From Hirudinaria manillensis (Eukaryota > Annelida > Clitellata > Hirudinida > Hirudinidae): 64,000 nucleotides of DNA. Shown here one piece after another: positions 31,626 through 44,902 of this stretch. The stretch's first letter is position 1, and every line of letters begins with the position of its first letter. A program made the translations under genes and the position numbers. The notes under the pieces are model-generated. The model saw only the letters and a program-made list of their open reading frames with translations. It ran no database searches and had not been told where the DNA came from. The DNA lies in assembly GCA_034509925.1 (NCBI GenBank), contig CM067534.1, positions 2,086,501 to 2,150,500 of the forward strand. The letters run 5' to 3'.

Positions 31626-33837
31626 TGTGTCTTAGGAGAGGGTAGGGTCATTCTTGAATGTGCCCCTTCAAGTCAAAAGAGCTATTTTCAAAGCAGCAAA
31701 ATCTGGAAAATTGCCATTAACATTAACTCAGATTTACGAAAAAATGACCCATCCCCAGAATGCGTAAGGGGCTTCAAAAGGGCCAAGTTTGAAGATGGAG
31801 GATCTCCAGGTTGAACACTTACCCGGCCTTGCTAGCACGACCTTTGTGACACGGTCTTATTCCTTTTGGCCAGCCTCTAATCGATGAGCTGGCTTGGGAT
31901 TATTTTTGTGAGTGATTTCAACCGACTACATGACTTATCTCCTCGAACGCCAGCAGGGCTTCTGACTTATAGAACTCTTTCTGCACTCGGAACTTCCTTC
32001 TAGATCTAAACAGTGGCTTGACTTGTCGCTCACAGAGTTGTTGAACATCTATTTTCGTAGATGGTCAATACAACTAACCATGACTTGTTTAGTCATTTTT
32101 CGTGACGAGTAAAAGTTTTGTGTTTGAATATTATGTCTTTGAGGCCTTTAAAGCTAATATTTATTTCTTCTGGTATTATTTTTGATCAAAATGAATTACC
32201 GTCCCGTCCCCTATTACCTCTAATTTTGACCCATACCCTCGATAATCTTGTTAAGTACTTCTTTAAATCCGTTACTACCGTTAATTTGTCACTCTCTAAT
32301 ATAACGCTTGCAAATGCCAGTAATTTAAGAATAAAGTTAAACTACATCGTAATTGTGTCTGGTTATTCAATTATTGGATCCGATTGGACACGCCCACTTT
32401 GAAAAATAAGATTGAGTCCCTTGATTTGACCGTTATAGGCTAAATTATTATTTAGCTTACCTCTTGAAATCTTTATGTATCATAAAAGGGATGTCATGAC
32501 AACTCTATTGTTTGTATAGCGCCCCTAACCGGATAAGCTCTTCGGTGGTACATATTGGATTTCAGCACATTGTATTACTAACATTGTTTGTGGGAGAGCA
32601 GCACACTCAGCTTACATGCGCGTTCAATTTGAACGGTTCCGATGTATTCATCAGAGTTTTCCTCCATCGACGTGGCCCTCATACCCTTCATAGACATTAC
32701 AATTGCCAGCTCAGGTTTTGAGAAGAGCCGGGCCACTTACAAAAAGCTTTCTCTACGACTACCTCGGTTATTTATAATCTTATGTAAACATGGCAACGAT
32801 AACTCTCTAAACATAATTACTTGACATTTCTGGTAATATAAATGACAATGATGTCTCCAAAATAAAATATTCATTCATATCATGTTTCTGCGAAATGCTT
32901 TCCTTGAAATTGACCTCTCCCAGCCTTCGAGGCTCAACGTCACTTCGAAAATGGCAAAGGTAAAATATTGTGTGAAAACTGCTTTCGGAGTCATAAAATT
33001 TTTAACCCAAAACATGTTTTCAAAGGTAAAACAGATAAAATGTTATTAATTGTTTCGTTTATGTAAGTGACCTCGGCGTAAATGTTTCTGACTCACTGAT
33101 TTCGCCGTCCTTGTAGATCATGGATTTTTCTTCATTAATTTTTCACAAATCAAAATCAGTTTCCAATGATTTGATCATGAATAAATCGACTTAAAAACGC
33201 CAAAATGTTTACCGCTAGTTTTGGTTCAAAAATTAAACAACAATGAGTAAAGTTACTAATAAATAAAAAAAAAATTGAAAATGAAATTGCAGTTGAAAAG
33301 GAAATATAGAAAAATATTTGATAATTTTAAGAAAGTTAAAATAATGTCTCATCACGTTTCTACAATGAAATTCGCCAGTGAATGATAAGTCTCTTAAAAA
33401 GTTTGACAGCTTTTAGTGGAATGCAGTGTATGACAGTAACAGCAGCTTTAACTACAGAAAAGACTAATGGTCTGAAAATAGCTTGCGTACGACTTTATCG
33501 TAGACAAAAAAAAAATGAGCGCTAGTGAATCCAAGTGCGTCGCTTCTCAAAAATATCCAAACAACAATTAACTTCAAAACTCTCAGTCCACTTTTAATAC
33601 TTAAAAATTAAAAAGTGAAAAGATAGAATCATAAAAGTTGAACGCCTTTGCAAATGCCAACATAATTTGTTGTTTGGAAAGCAGTTGTTACTGTAATCGA
33701 AAGATGCTGTAAATAATGCCAACACATCAAATAGAGCACTTCAGTTGCTTGGACAAAATATCTATTTGAGAAAGATTTGCATAGAAAACATAATAATGAA
33801 ATAAAATGTTAATCGATGTTTGCTAATCTCTCGCCGT
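31626..33837. other. Intergenic region upstream of the protocadherin 3' end
   Basis: No exon was supported. Short ORFs at 32118-32402 and 32512-32824 match nothing I know. The patchwork of GC-richer segments (31800-32000, 32500-32720) suggests further old transposon debris. The last few hundred bases should contain the 3' UTR of the protocadherin. Confidence 0.35.
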
Positions 33838-36800
33838 CTACAGCATTTGTGGAACTTCTTCAGCAATGGATCTATGGTTTAAAGCGGTTTTGTCCTGGAA
33901 TGACTTCAAGGTGACGTTTTCACTTTCCAGCGAAGACCCGTGAAGGAACGGCCTCGGGGCGAATGGTCTTGTATATAAACCAACGTATGTGGGTGAGGAT
34001 CTGACCGGGAAGTTTGATCTCATCAGAAGGGGATGAGATTCGTTCAAAGGTCCCAGAGCATCCCCGTTGCTCTGGTTGTTTCCAATGACGCTTTTGGTGA
34101 CAGTCGAAGGGTCCTCATTAAACCTGTTTGAGGCCAGTCTGTTGAGTGATGGAATGGTACTATATTCGTGAATGTTGTACATCTGGGCTTTTATGGGGTT
34201 TTCACAGTTAAGCCACCTGGAAAAGCTTTGTTTTCTCTGCTGTACTGCCTGCATCAGCCACTCTGGACTTGAACTCGGGGGAATATTGTTTGGGTCATCT
34301 TCAATATTAAATTAATTAGATCAATATTCTCTCAGTGAATTAAGTCGATATAATCTCAAACTAGCTATGGAAACCAAAGAAAATAATTCAGACTAAAATA
34401 TTTACTGTAATCAGAGGAGGTGTAAATAGGTCTGGTCGACTGATAAATACCGCTTTCAATTTCGCTATTCAGTCTGCAACAATCAACATATTTGACATTC
34501 TTGAATGCCGAAGATTTGTTGCTGTAGAGAGTGTCGCTGGGCAATCCAGGAGAATCACACTGGTAGTAATTTCCTGATCCAACGTTTATTCCAACATCGG
34601 ATGTGGCCGAATGGAGGCGGGATGATCGCCTATCCAATGTCATCTTGAAGAGACATAGCGTGCGAAATGATGATTAATGTTCTAAAATAATCACTTAAAT
34701 ATATTTAACATTCGTACCGGTGATGGTGCTGGGATATCGCTGTTAAGATTTGCTAAAATCAAAGCATCCGTGTTGTCCAATTCATCTGAGGCAATGAAGC
34801 TGCCCCTAATTTGGCTTCTACTTTCTGAGGACATGCATTGACTTCCCCTTTCGCTGTTTCCTCCTTCAACGTGACATGGGTTGAACTTTATGTCAGACTC
34901 GTAAGTTTCCACCGCAACTTTGTTCTTCGGGACCCCTGGACTTTTGTTAGGCCGTTTTACCGCTTTTCTCTGACTTACTGAGCAAACCACGCAGATGAGA
35001 AAAATGATGATCAAGAAGCATCCAGCCGCAACGCCTACAACAACAGCTAGGTGAGCTTCCGTCAAAATTCTGTGAACGGTTATAGGACGAGCCACAGAAT
35101 GGAGAGCAGAAAGAGAATCAACATAAACTTCCAACGTGGCAATGGTCATTTTCTGAGGAGTACCCGAATCTTTTACCATGACAACCACGTTAAAGGCGCT
35201 TATATCAGGAGGCAACGATGAATTGAGAAAGACTTCCCCCGTATTGGGATCAATTCTAAAAAGGTCAACCGGGCTGCTTTGAGAAATTGAATAAGAAAGC
35301 GTCGAATTATTGCCCAAGTCAGCATCTTTGGCCACTACCTTTGCAATGGCTTGATTGATTGGGGTATCTCTGGAGATATAAACGGTATCATTGCCAGAGA
35401 CTGGAAACTCAACAATTGGTGGATTATCGTTCTCGTCAAGAACATGGACATTGATTTCGGCCGTATCCTGGAAATGAGGGGCTTGTTCGTCTCTGACAAT
35501 GACCTGAAGGGTGTATACCTCTCTTTCTTCTCTATTCAAGGGTCGCGTAACGTTTATCATTCCTGTTTTCGAGTCGATTTTAAACAATCGATGATTCACT
35601 CCAGAATTTTGTTCGAAAAGATAAACACTTTTTGAGTCCAGATCAAGATCAACAGCAGAAACCTTTCCAAGCTCAGATTTTCCTGATTTATTTTCTATAA
35701 TGGAAAAATTATACGAGGGCTGTTTGAATCGAGGTGGCTCGTCATTCATGTCAGCTACACTGACAGTGACCGTCGCCGTGGAAGATTTTTTATGGGGTTC
35801 ACTCGCCGCATCCTTAGCGACAACTTTTAAAATATAAAAACTATTCTTTTCACGATCGAGTGGAACAGTTGTCCATAAAGCTCCACTGAAAATAATAAAA
35901 TTAAAACGTCCGGTTATCACTCTGAATAGGTAAGTGTGCAAACTTCAACCTTTTTTCGTCGATTTGAAAAACTCCTTCCGCACCCGATTGGAGAGAGTAT
36001 GTGACTTCACCGTTCGGTCCTTTGTCTGCGTCGATGGCACGTACGTAAAAGTTTTTCTGAGGAAGATGAAATTATGAAGCAATGAAATCTATGTCAAGGG
36101 ATCTCGAATCTTTCTCACCTCGAACGGCGTATTGTTTTCGAGCACTGTGATGTTGTATGTGGTGCTGCTGAACTTGGGCGAGTTATCGTTGACGTCGGTG
36201 ATGTTGACGTAATAAGAAGCATTGCTCGACAAAGGAGGTTGTCCTCCGTCGTGGCAACTTATGATCAGTAAATGACGTTCACTAGTCTCTCGGTCGAGAT
36301 GAGAATTCGTTTCGATCGTGAAGTCGTTCGTTCCTCGCCTTCTCGACATGCGATAAGGATGAGTCTTGGACTGCGTTCATAGAAAAACACTGCAAACTTA
36401 TGCGCGCATAACATATTAAGTTTAATTTTGCGAACATTATATTAATATTTAATATCATGATTATTAATCTGCGCATCTTAGTAGATCGTACAAGTATTCA
36501 TTTGAACCCGCTGTTGAATTCGTGAATCATCAAATTGTTCGAAGCAGCTACAGAACTGTTTTAAAAGATTTAATATTTATTTACAGTGGTTCAGGGGATG
36601 TCTCTAATGTCCCTAATACTCTTCCATTCTAAGATTCATAAAAAATTAGTCCTACCTTATGTCTAATATATTTACTTAATCATACTAATATCTGCTTACA
36701 ATTATCAGACTTAACCCTTAAATTATATTTTCCCCTTTGGCTCGGGTAAAAACATTGTTCCCCATCATCCCCGGTCAATTACTAGTTCCAATGTGCCAAA

Positions 36801-38191
36801 GTTTTCTAGATTAGCTATTGCAATATAGTTTCTTCATCCAACTCAAAACCCTAGCAATCGTTATACAAAAAAATTACTTTGATGAATACACTTTCCAAAG
36901 AAATCAAAAGTTTTACTTAATTAAGGATATTTTATTTATAGGGTTGTATTTTTAATATTACCTGGTTGAAGGTAAGTTGACATTGTATGAAACCCATGGC
37001 GTCACCGTCGTCATCGCTAACAGAAAATTGCACGATAAAGGTCCCGATTGGAGCGTCCTCCGAAATACTGGTTCCATAAACTTCGTCACTAGTGTCTTCA
37101 AACTTGATCTTGGGATGATTGTCGTTAATATTTTCTACATTTATTATAACAGAAGTCTCGGAAGTTAAAGGTTCGGCTCCATGATCCTGTGCAAGAACCT
37201 CGAGCCGAATCGATGGAGTCTGTTCGTAATTCAAACTCTTCAGTTGTTTTATGATGCCCGATTGTGGATCGATATGAAAATACTGCTTGTAAGAATCCAA
37301 AGTTTTGTTTGAAAATGAATATTTTACATTTCCATTCATGTCTGCATCCTTATCTATTGCTCTCACTTGTATGAGATTGTCTTTCTTAGGAGCATTTTCA
37401 GTGACGTTGACGTGGAAGGAACTCTGCACAAATTCAGGATTGTGTTCATTGAGGTCAAGTACTGTCACTTCTATGGTAGCAGATCCCGTCTTTGGGGGGT
37501 TACCGCCATCTATTGCCAAAATTTTAAGCAAGTACGAACTCTGTTCCTCTCTGTCGAGTGGCTCATTTGACATCAAAATCACGTCTCTGATCTGGCCATC
37601 TGGTGATCTATCTTGCCTCAGTGAGAATTTTTCCAAGTTTTTGGGGTCTTGGTTTGGATCCAAAGTGTAGTTTACGACTCCATAAGCTGGACTGTCAGGG
37701 TCTTTGGCGAGGTACACATAAAAGAATTTCCCAGGATTTGTTGATTCTGATATGTTCGTTTTCATGTGGCTTCTAAGGAACTGTGGAGGATTGTCATTGA
37801 TATCTTCTATTTCAATTTCGACTTTGACAAGTTCAAAGTGAGGCTGAGTGGCCACGGTAAACTTTAAGATGCACTCGGTCAGTTGAGAACACATGGCTTC
37901 TCTGTCCAGTCTTCCGATTGACCTCAGTAAACCCTTTTCGTCAAAGTCCAGCAGTTTGGAATTGTTGTCATTTCCTGAGAACATTCGAAACTTCACTGCT
38001 TCTTTATTAAATTTATCCGATAATTGAAACTCTTTCCTCAAATCGACCAGAATGGAGCCGCTGGAAGTTTCTTCTTGAACTTTTTTTCTTATCGTCTGCG
38101 GTGCGTTGCTCGAAACCAAACTGCAGAGGAAACATGAGAAGAAAAGATGAATCAGACAATGGTGAATCATTTTCGACTTTCTAAACTCCAT
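33838..38191 (-). CDS. Delta-1-like protocadherin (7 cadherin repeats)
   Basis: A single-pass adhesion receptor. Six exons join in frame: 36962-38191, 36119-36370, 35950-36056, 34718-35885, 34406-34643 and 33838-34298, for 1151 residues. The start MEFRKSKM leads into a hydrophobic signal peptide (LIHLFFSCFLCSLVSS). Seven extracellular cadherin repeats follow, shown by six linker motifs of the DINDNPPQF, DLNEHNPEF, NINDNHPKI, DVNDNSPKF, DMNDEPPRF and DENDNPPIV kind and a seventh repeat before the membrane. DRE motifs (LDREAM, LDREEQ, LDRETS, LDREKN) are intact. The helix VVVGVAAGCFLIIIFLICVV is followed by a cytoplasmic tail of about 330 residues over three exons, Ser-rich with no catenin-binding region recognised. 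Seven repeats match delta-1 protocadherins (PCDH1/7/9/11) of vertebrates. The large repeats-in-one-exon style (three and a half repeats in exon 1) resembles protocadherins. Confidence 0.92.
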
Positions 38192-40763
38192 GAAGACGAA
38201 TTATCCTGCAATAAATTAACTTTATTATTGTACATTATATCAATATAATTAAAAAACATAAAGTATATCTGTGTTACAATGGTATATATGGTTATGTATC
38301 GACCCAAGCAATTGAAGCCGTTACTTAATGAGATTTAAAACCTTAAGTTGAATTAGTTTGGAACGTTTCACTATCGTAATAAACGATCAATCGGATGTTA
38401 AATTAAATCTTACATGAATGAAAACTCCTTCGATTAAAAACATAGTTTTAAATAAAATTCAATTTATTTATTTTGATGTTAATAAATCATAATTATTGTT
38501 AAATTGTTATTAAATACAATTCAATGTAATTATAATTATTGTTATTATCATCATACCGGTCAAGTTTGTTTAAGGTAACTGATGAGATTAAATGTTGAAA
38601 ATGTCCTATGAATAACATAATTCGTAATAATATATATTCGATAATCGTAATATAATGTATATATACATATTATTACGAATATTATACTATATTATATATA
38701 TATATATAAGATTCATCACGTAAGATTCAGATCTTTAATTATTCCAGCCCAATATAATAAATTGTTAATCAAAAGCCAAATGAATGTAAATTCCCCTCGA
38801 AATATCATTGGACAATTATTCGCCGGGAATAGAAATGAAAGGAAAGGTGATAAGTTGTGACGTTGGGGACCTTGACATAATAAGCAGCAGGGTGACCAGC
38901 TTATGACTCATCGAAGCAACAGCTGAAACCCTGCAGACCACACAGCATGTGACCATCGCAGCTGCTTTTATTGTTATCATTTTAACCAATAGGTCTTCTA
39001 ATTATTCTTCTCATAATAATTATTATTAATATTTTCGAGTAATTATAATTATATTTTAAAATTTGTTTTGTGCCTTTTAAAAAAATGTAATTACTTCTTT
39101 ATCACATAAATCACATCCCGACGGTTTTCTTGTCGGTAATATTATTATTAATAAATATTAGTATTATTGTAAATAATGTTGCTTTTACTATCGCCGACGC
39201 GGTTATTATTGTTGGCCTCCAGTGAAACAAGGAGCACAGTTCGTTTTCGAATGTATTTTCACCAGAATGTGAAATGGGATATTTTTTAAATCTTGCAAAC
39301 ATTTCACTTTAAGCGACAATCTTGTCGTAAGACAATCAGAGATCAATTACTTCGAGTTGGAATTATGTGCCATCATCCAAATGCAATTAACCTACGAAAC
39401 GATGAAGCATTTTCGAAAATTGTTGTTTGTTATTATCGAACTTAATCATACGGCTTCTGGCATAAATTCCTGACATCCAATCAAAGCATTATGTTGGTCG
39501 TCTGCAGAATAAGTGTAACCCGCGAAATAAATTTAATACTATATTTCATTTTATATGAATTTATTAGTGATTACAAATGCTTGAAGAGGATGTGCTAAAG
39601 GTCTGGAAAATGAATTGAAAGCTTTAATGAAGTGAAAAATTAGAAAAAGTCTGGCACGATTATGCGGAAGTTAAATTTTAAAAATACAAAACAAAGTTGG
39701 AAATAAATATTTTTAGAACTACTTAAAACATTGTAAAAAAAAATATTGCTTGGATAACATTTTCGACATATATCCTGATATATTTAACATATCCTGAAAT
39801 CCAATAGTTAACGTCTCGAAAGTCTCTTAATGTGTAACGTTAAAACGAACAGCAATTGGACGATTCAATTACTGAGAAGTTCACGTCGATTAAACGAAGA
39901 TGAATTGATTTAAAGACGATGCTAACCATGCGGTGGCATTTTCCAGGTCAGTAACTTCCATGCAAATCTATCTACTTGTTGCATTCATCGACGTTGCTTC
40001 CTTTTAAGGGAGCTGTTTGCTCACCGTCCACTCGTCATTCCATCCTGCGAACCGCCACGCAAGAAATGCTTTCTCCCGTCCCCCGTTCAGCAGGACACGT
40101 GATAATCAACCAACAAAATGGCTGTTGTTAAGTCGTTCAGACTCGAACGCGGGCAAATGCGTAGTGTTCGGTTTATTAGCTCTTTTTGTTAGGAGACTGA
40201 AGTACGTTCCATCAAAAGAGTTGCAAGGCTTATATAAGCAGGCAAATAATGATTGTTTTAACATTAAAGTTATATTTTTGCCAGGCTTCTCTGGCCTTTG
40301 AAGATAAATTCCATTAGTCAGCAAATTGTTACTTGAAATGCCCGACCGGAGAGGTTCAGGAAGGTTCTTTTGTAACTTTTAGAACATTGAGAGAAGACGG
40401 ATTTGTCTATCACAAGCAAAAAAGCTTGGAATTTTCCGGTTTAGCAGAAAAGCAATTGAAAGGATAGCAGGAACCCTTTACATCGACTTGCATAGCAGAT
40501 AAGAAATGATGAATTGAGCTTTACAGCTACCAAGACACACAAAAACAGTCGGAGTGTCGCATCCTTTAACTTTCTTTAAAAAAAACATTTTCTAAACGTT
40601 CTTAACTTAAATTTAAAACCGAACAGATAAATCTAATTTCTTGAACGGTTAACGGCACCCGAGCGACATATCTTAAAAACATTCACAACCATTTCTCCTA
40701 ACTCATGAGGTTAATGTGTTATGTAAAGCAGTTTAAATTAAAAATAAATCCTTATTTAAATAG
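38192..40763. other. Long AT-rich intergenic region upstream of the protocadherin
   Basis: Mostly AT-rich, with a (TA) run at 38690-38710 and an inverted repeat (listed separately). A GC-richer island at about 38820-38970 contains a TGACTCA (AP-1-like) word and two CAGCTG E-boxes and could be a protocadherin enhancer; this is inference. No coding exon was supported. Confidence 0.4.
38620..38680. repeat. Perfect 14-bp AT-rich inverted repeat
   Basis: ATTCGTAATAATAT (38620-38633) is mirrored by ATATTATTACGAAT (38667-38680) with 33 nt between. The interval is itself rich in TA dinucleotides. It may be a small palindromic transposon remnant or simple-sequence hairpin. Confidence 0.65.
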
Positions 40764-40887
40764 TTGAAAAGTCGTGCAAATGATTGTCCGCTGTTGAAGA
40801 GATCAATATCAATATTGGTGCTGCATTCCAGCTCAGGATGCCTGGAGCAGCTGCAGACCTCCTTCAGCCGACCTGTGCAGATCGGCA

Positions 40888-41163
40888 TTGAAACTTGGAA
40901 ACATCACCATTCATGCAGCGACTGCAGAAATGCCATCCTTCCTCTTTTATTCCGTCCAAAGTCTAAAAGTGTCATTGAAGTCTATGAATGGTACGCGTCA
41001 ATTCCTGAAGTGCTCCCTTGATAACTTCATGTTGTCGCTTCAGCAATTGACGACTGACATCCAGGCTTCACAAGAAGACATTAGCCCGGCACGCTTGATG
41101 GAAGCATGCAAGTGTCAGATGAGACAGCGCATAAGTCTTACCCGCTGCAGGGTCTTCAGATGA
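40888..41163 (+). CDS. Unassigned ORF, possible gene
   Basis: An open frame of 91 codons whose frame extends upstream of its first ATG-like codon. The amino-acid composition looks protein-like (LDNFMLSLQQLTTDIQASQE, then SPARLMEACKCQ) and suggests helix. Local GC is higher than in flanking DNA, as for exons elsewhere in this window. I do not recognise a family. It might be an exon of an unfound gene, a retroelement fragment, or chance. Confidence 0.25.
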   Translation: MKLGNITIHAATAEMPSFLFYSVQSLKVSLKSMNGTRQFLKCSLDNFMLSLQQLTTDIQASQEDISPARLMEACKCQMRQRISLTRCRVFR

Positions 41164-41166
41164 GCA

Positions 41167-41415
41167 ATGGGGTTCAGTGTTGAGTGTGAAGGGAAGGTTT
41201 TGCTATTGGAAATAGTATCACATTGGAAGGCACTTCTGCATCACATCCTTGTAATCGTCTCGGCCGCATACTTGTACGCCTTTAATCCCAAGCTTTGGTT
41301 CAATTGCAACGATGGCTTTTACGCAGGAGATGCAATCTGCTCGTCTCTTGGTTTGCATGGAAATGCGAGGAAATTGGACTTGAAAGAGTCAAGTCAGTCA
41401 ATCTATGAAATGTAA
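41167..41415 (+). CDS. Unassigned ORF, possible gene
   Basis: An open frame of 82 codons beginning three bases after the stop of the ORF at 40888-41163, in another frame. It contains a hydrophobic stretch (ALLHHILVIVSAAYLYAF) that could span a membrane, and a Cys-containing stretch after it. No family is recognised. Its opposite strand is also partly open (ADCISCVKAIVAIEPKLGIK), so strand is uncertain. Confidence 0.22.
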   Translation: MGFSVECEGKVLLLEIVSHWKALLHHILVIVSAAYLYAFNPKLWFNCNDGFYAGDAICSSLGLHGNARKLDLKESSQSIYEM

Positions 41416-42832
41416 GCAGGAAATAAATAAAAATCTTCACACCAGATAAAGATCGATAGTATGGCTCTGATCATCCTCAAACGGGCATAATGAGACGCGG
41501 TGTTTGTTCGTGGCAGGCTCTATAACAGCAAGGCAGCGATGCGAATAATCTAAATGGCAATATCATTACAGTCATAAATTCAACAGACGTTCGTTTTTTG
41601 TTCATAATGTCATGGAATCTCTTGCGCAGTTCTTTTAACTCTCAAATAACCAATAAATCCAAAATTATCTTTTAAGTCCACTTCTAATAAAATTAATTGA
41701 AAATTTAATCATCTTTGTCTGATACAAATTAGATCTGCTCGAGCAAAATATGTAGTTTATGTATCTTAGAATTCTATAATGAATATTTTAGGAGCCTTTA
41801 GTATCTTTAAGGTGTTAACCGAGAGATTAAGGCGATGCAATATTTCCGGCGCTTTTTTGTGCATTGCTATCCACCCGAAGTATTTTGATTGATAGAGCAT
41901 CATTTGTCGCTTTATGAGATCGGCAGTACCTATGCTTTCCTAGGTTGTTGTCTGTGATGAATTTAAACTTGATAAGGGTATTTCAGACAAATTGTGGTTG
42001 ATGCAACCTTTTCATTAAGTCATAAACTTGAGTGCTTTGCTGACAATCTTGTCCTATAGTTTTAAAACGATAGAATGTAATGCCTCCGAGTCAACTCACG
42101 TAAGATTAATTAAATGTCTACTTAAGATAAAAACAATAAATTGCCTCAGAAAAAATTTTAGATATGTACGCAATCATACTAATGGGCAAGTCCACAGAAA
42201 TCCGGCTTCTGACCACATGAGAAATGGGAAATGACAACGCAATGCCCTGCACATTTTTTTTTACAATTTTGGACCCACAAACACACCAGAGAATAAATTG
42301 GCCACCAATCTTCATAATCCATGGGAAGAAATTATTTCACAAAAGCTAAGAAGTCTACTAAAATTTTGAGTTCAAAAGCTGAACCACAAACATACTGAAT
42401 TACGTATGTGAAGGCAAGTCTTGACTTGGGAACCCTCCCCATAAACCACAAACATAAAAAAAGGCATGATAACCATTATGGGGGACTTAATGCCTAGCCT
42501 GGCATCTGACCAAAACTACCTCTGGCAATGAAAACAAGTGAGATCATTTTTGGGCAAAATGATCAACAAAACACCCTTACAAAATTGACCCTATGTCCAA
42601 ATTGAATAATGAATTCTTCAAAGTTGTAAGTTACATGCCCAATATAATTTTTTTACTTGTGAAAAATGAACAAATATTCTGCGAATTCAAATCATCATCC
42701 AGTTTCTTTTTTTATTTTTCACATAAATTGGCAAAAGTAATTTCTTCATAATTTAATGTAATTGGCAGTGCTGCTAATTAATAATATATCTTTGAGCGCA
42801 TGTTCGCATCTTGACTTGGCTTTATTTTTCTT
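41416..42832. other. Intergenic region before DTD1 3' end
   Basis: AT-rich sequence with no recognised exon, RNA gene or repeat. The right part is presumably the 3' UTR of DTD1. Confidence 0.35.
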
Positions 42833-44863
42833 TCATTCTCCATCCTGAAAATTAAAATATTTACATAAGTAATTATGAATTTTATACCATAAATTTTACA
42901 AGAAAAAAAAGGTCATCATTAAGTAAACCAAAATGAATTAATTAACAGTCTAAGTATTTATTTAGTCTAAAGCACCTGAGGAATATATTCAAATATCTTA
43001 AGATGAACTGCACAAATTATAGTTTTGAAAAATTGCATACAAACATAAAAATATCATATTAATTTTTACTACACAATGTATGCATTTATTACTTAGTCAT
43101 GGCTAACTATACAGTCAAACCTCCACACTATGCCACCTATTGGGACTGAGAAAAAGTGGCATAGTAACGAGGGTTTGTAAAAACGGCTTTATTTTCTCAA
43201 GTCACCCGTTAGCTCAGTCTAAAGCTCTTAAGAATCGTTGGCTGGCGCATCTTCTTTTGGCAGATCTCGTGCATCTCGTTGTCTAGCTGATCACATGCTT
43301 GCATCACACAAGACTTTCCACTTCTCTGCTTCATGAACTTCCGAACGGTGCTCCATGCGCACTGGGCTTCCTCGAACCGAATGATTTCCTCCCCAACAGT
43401 TATCTCGTCTTCACTTTCTACCGACCCCTTGCTGCACAGCATCTCCTCCGCAAAAAGTTTGCCAACTTCACCGACGTTATACAAAGTGAGATGTGTAATA
43501 AGTTAATCAAATTTTTGTTGTAAAAGTCGAGAGTCACCAAAGCACGATGATTAGTGCACATTTTGCGAAAATGCATAAAAATTATAATAGCATTTACATA
43601 AAAAAATTCAAATAACCTTGCTCTGACTGTCAAGCCAAATGGTGACAGGGCCATCATTTGTGATATCCACAGACATGTAAGCCCCAAACTTTCCATCTGT
43701 AACAAGTGTATCATTGAAATTGCCATTAACTTTCAAGTCTACTCAAAATTACCCTTGATCATGTATGGATTGTATTTTGCAGAAAGTTCTGAAAGAAACT
43801 GCTGATAAAACTCCTGAGATTTGTCAGTTCCCATAGATTTATGGAAATCAGGCTTGTTTCCTTTGCAAACAGAATGCAATGTAAACTGAAAAGAGTATTT
43901 CATTTGAATATCTTCATTAGAATTAATAAGACCACAACAATAGACATTTCTTTGTTTTAAACAAGTTTCCACTTTTCAACATGTTTCTAGGCCTTAGCTA
44001 TTTTCAAAATAATTAGAAATCTAAGAAAAAGTGAGCTCATATCTGACAGCTAGAATTCGAAGCTCAAACATAGAATATGGAAAAGAATGATCATCCTTAA
44101 TTGCAATGTGCAGAAAAAGTTATTTATTCTGATTGCACCACAACTCAGAACCCCAACAGAAAAATTAGTAATAACTTACCTGACTAACACAAAGAATTTC
44201 TAGACTTTTATCCATGACACTCGAAGACCATCGTTTTCCATCATCATTATCAAAAATTCTGAGATTCAGAACTTTCCTAACACTAAAGAAATAGATTAAA
44301 TAGTTAAATGATAAATGGACACCCAATATTATGAATATAGAATTATAAATTTCCATACCACAATGTGTTTTACAAAGTTGATAAGGTGTACACTTATTTA
44401 CAAATTTGCATCAAACCTCTAACATGTATTCCATATCTTTAATGGTATCATCCTTTGATATGCCCACTAGAACACAAATGCCCTTCCCAATGTGGCTAAT
44501 AGATTCACCATTAACTAAAGCAAATAAATGAATTTACTTTTTAATATCACTGCAAAGATATAGATGATGTGTGTACCAAATTTAATGCTTTCTAACAAAG
44601 TCATATGACAGCATTTGTAAAAATGAACAGGAAAGCAATATAATATCATAAAGCATGCAAAAAAATAAAAATTACTTGGTATAACTAATGGTATATAAAA
44701 TATCTAATTCATATAATACTATTCATATATTCTAAAACATCTAGGTCTGATACATTTTAGAACCTATGCTTGGTGCCACTTTGACTTGAGTTAGAAACCT
44801 GTAAAATCTTGCAATATGATTCAAACTTAGTTGTTGGAGCCATGTCTTCATATATTTGCATAA

Positions 44864-44902
<39 letters not shown>

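Noticed and set aside
36977-37670. Plus-strand frames of 63-121 codons
   Set aside because: They are antisense to the first protocadherin exon, which carries clear cadherin motifs.
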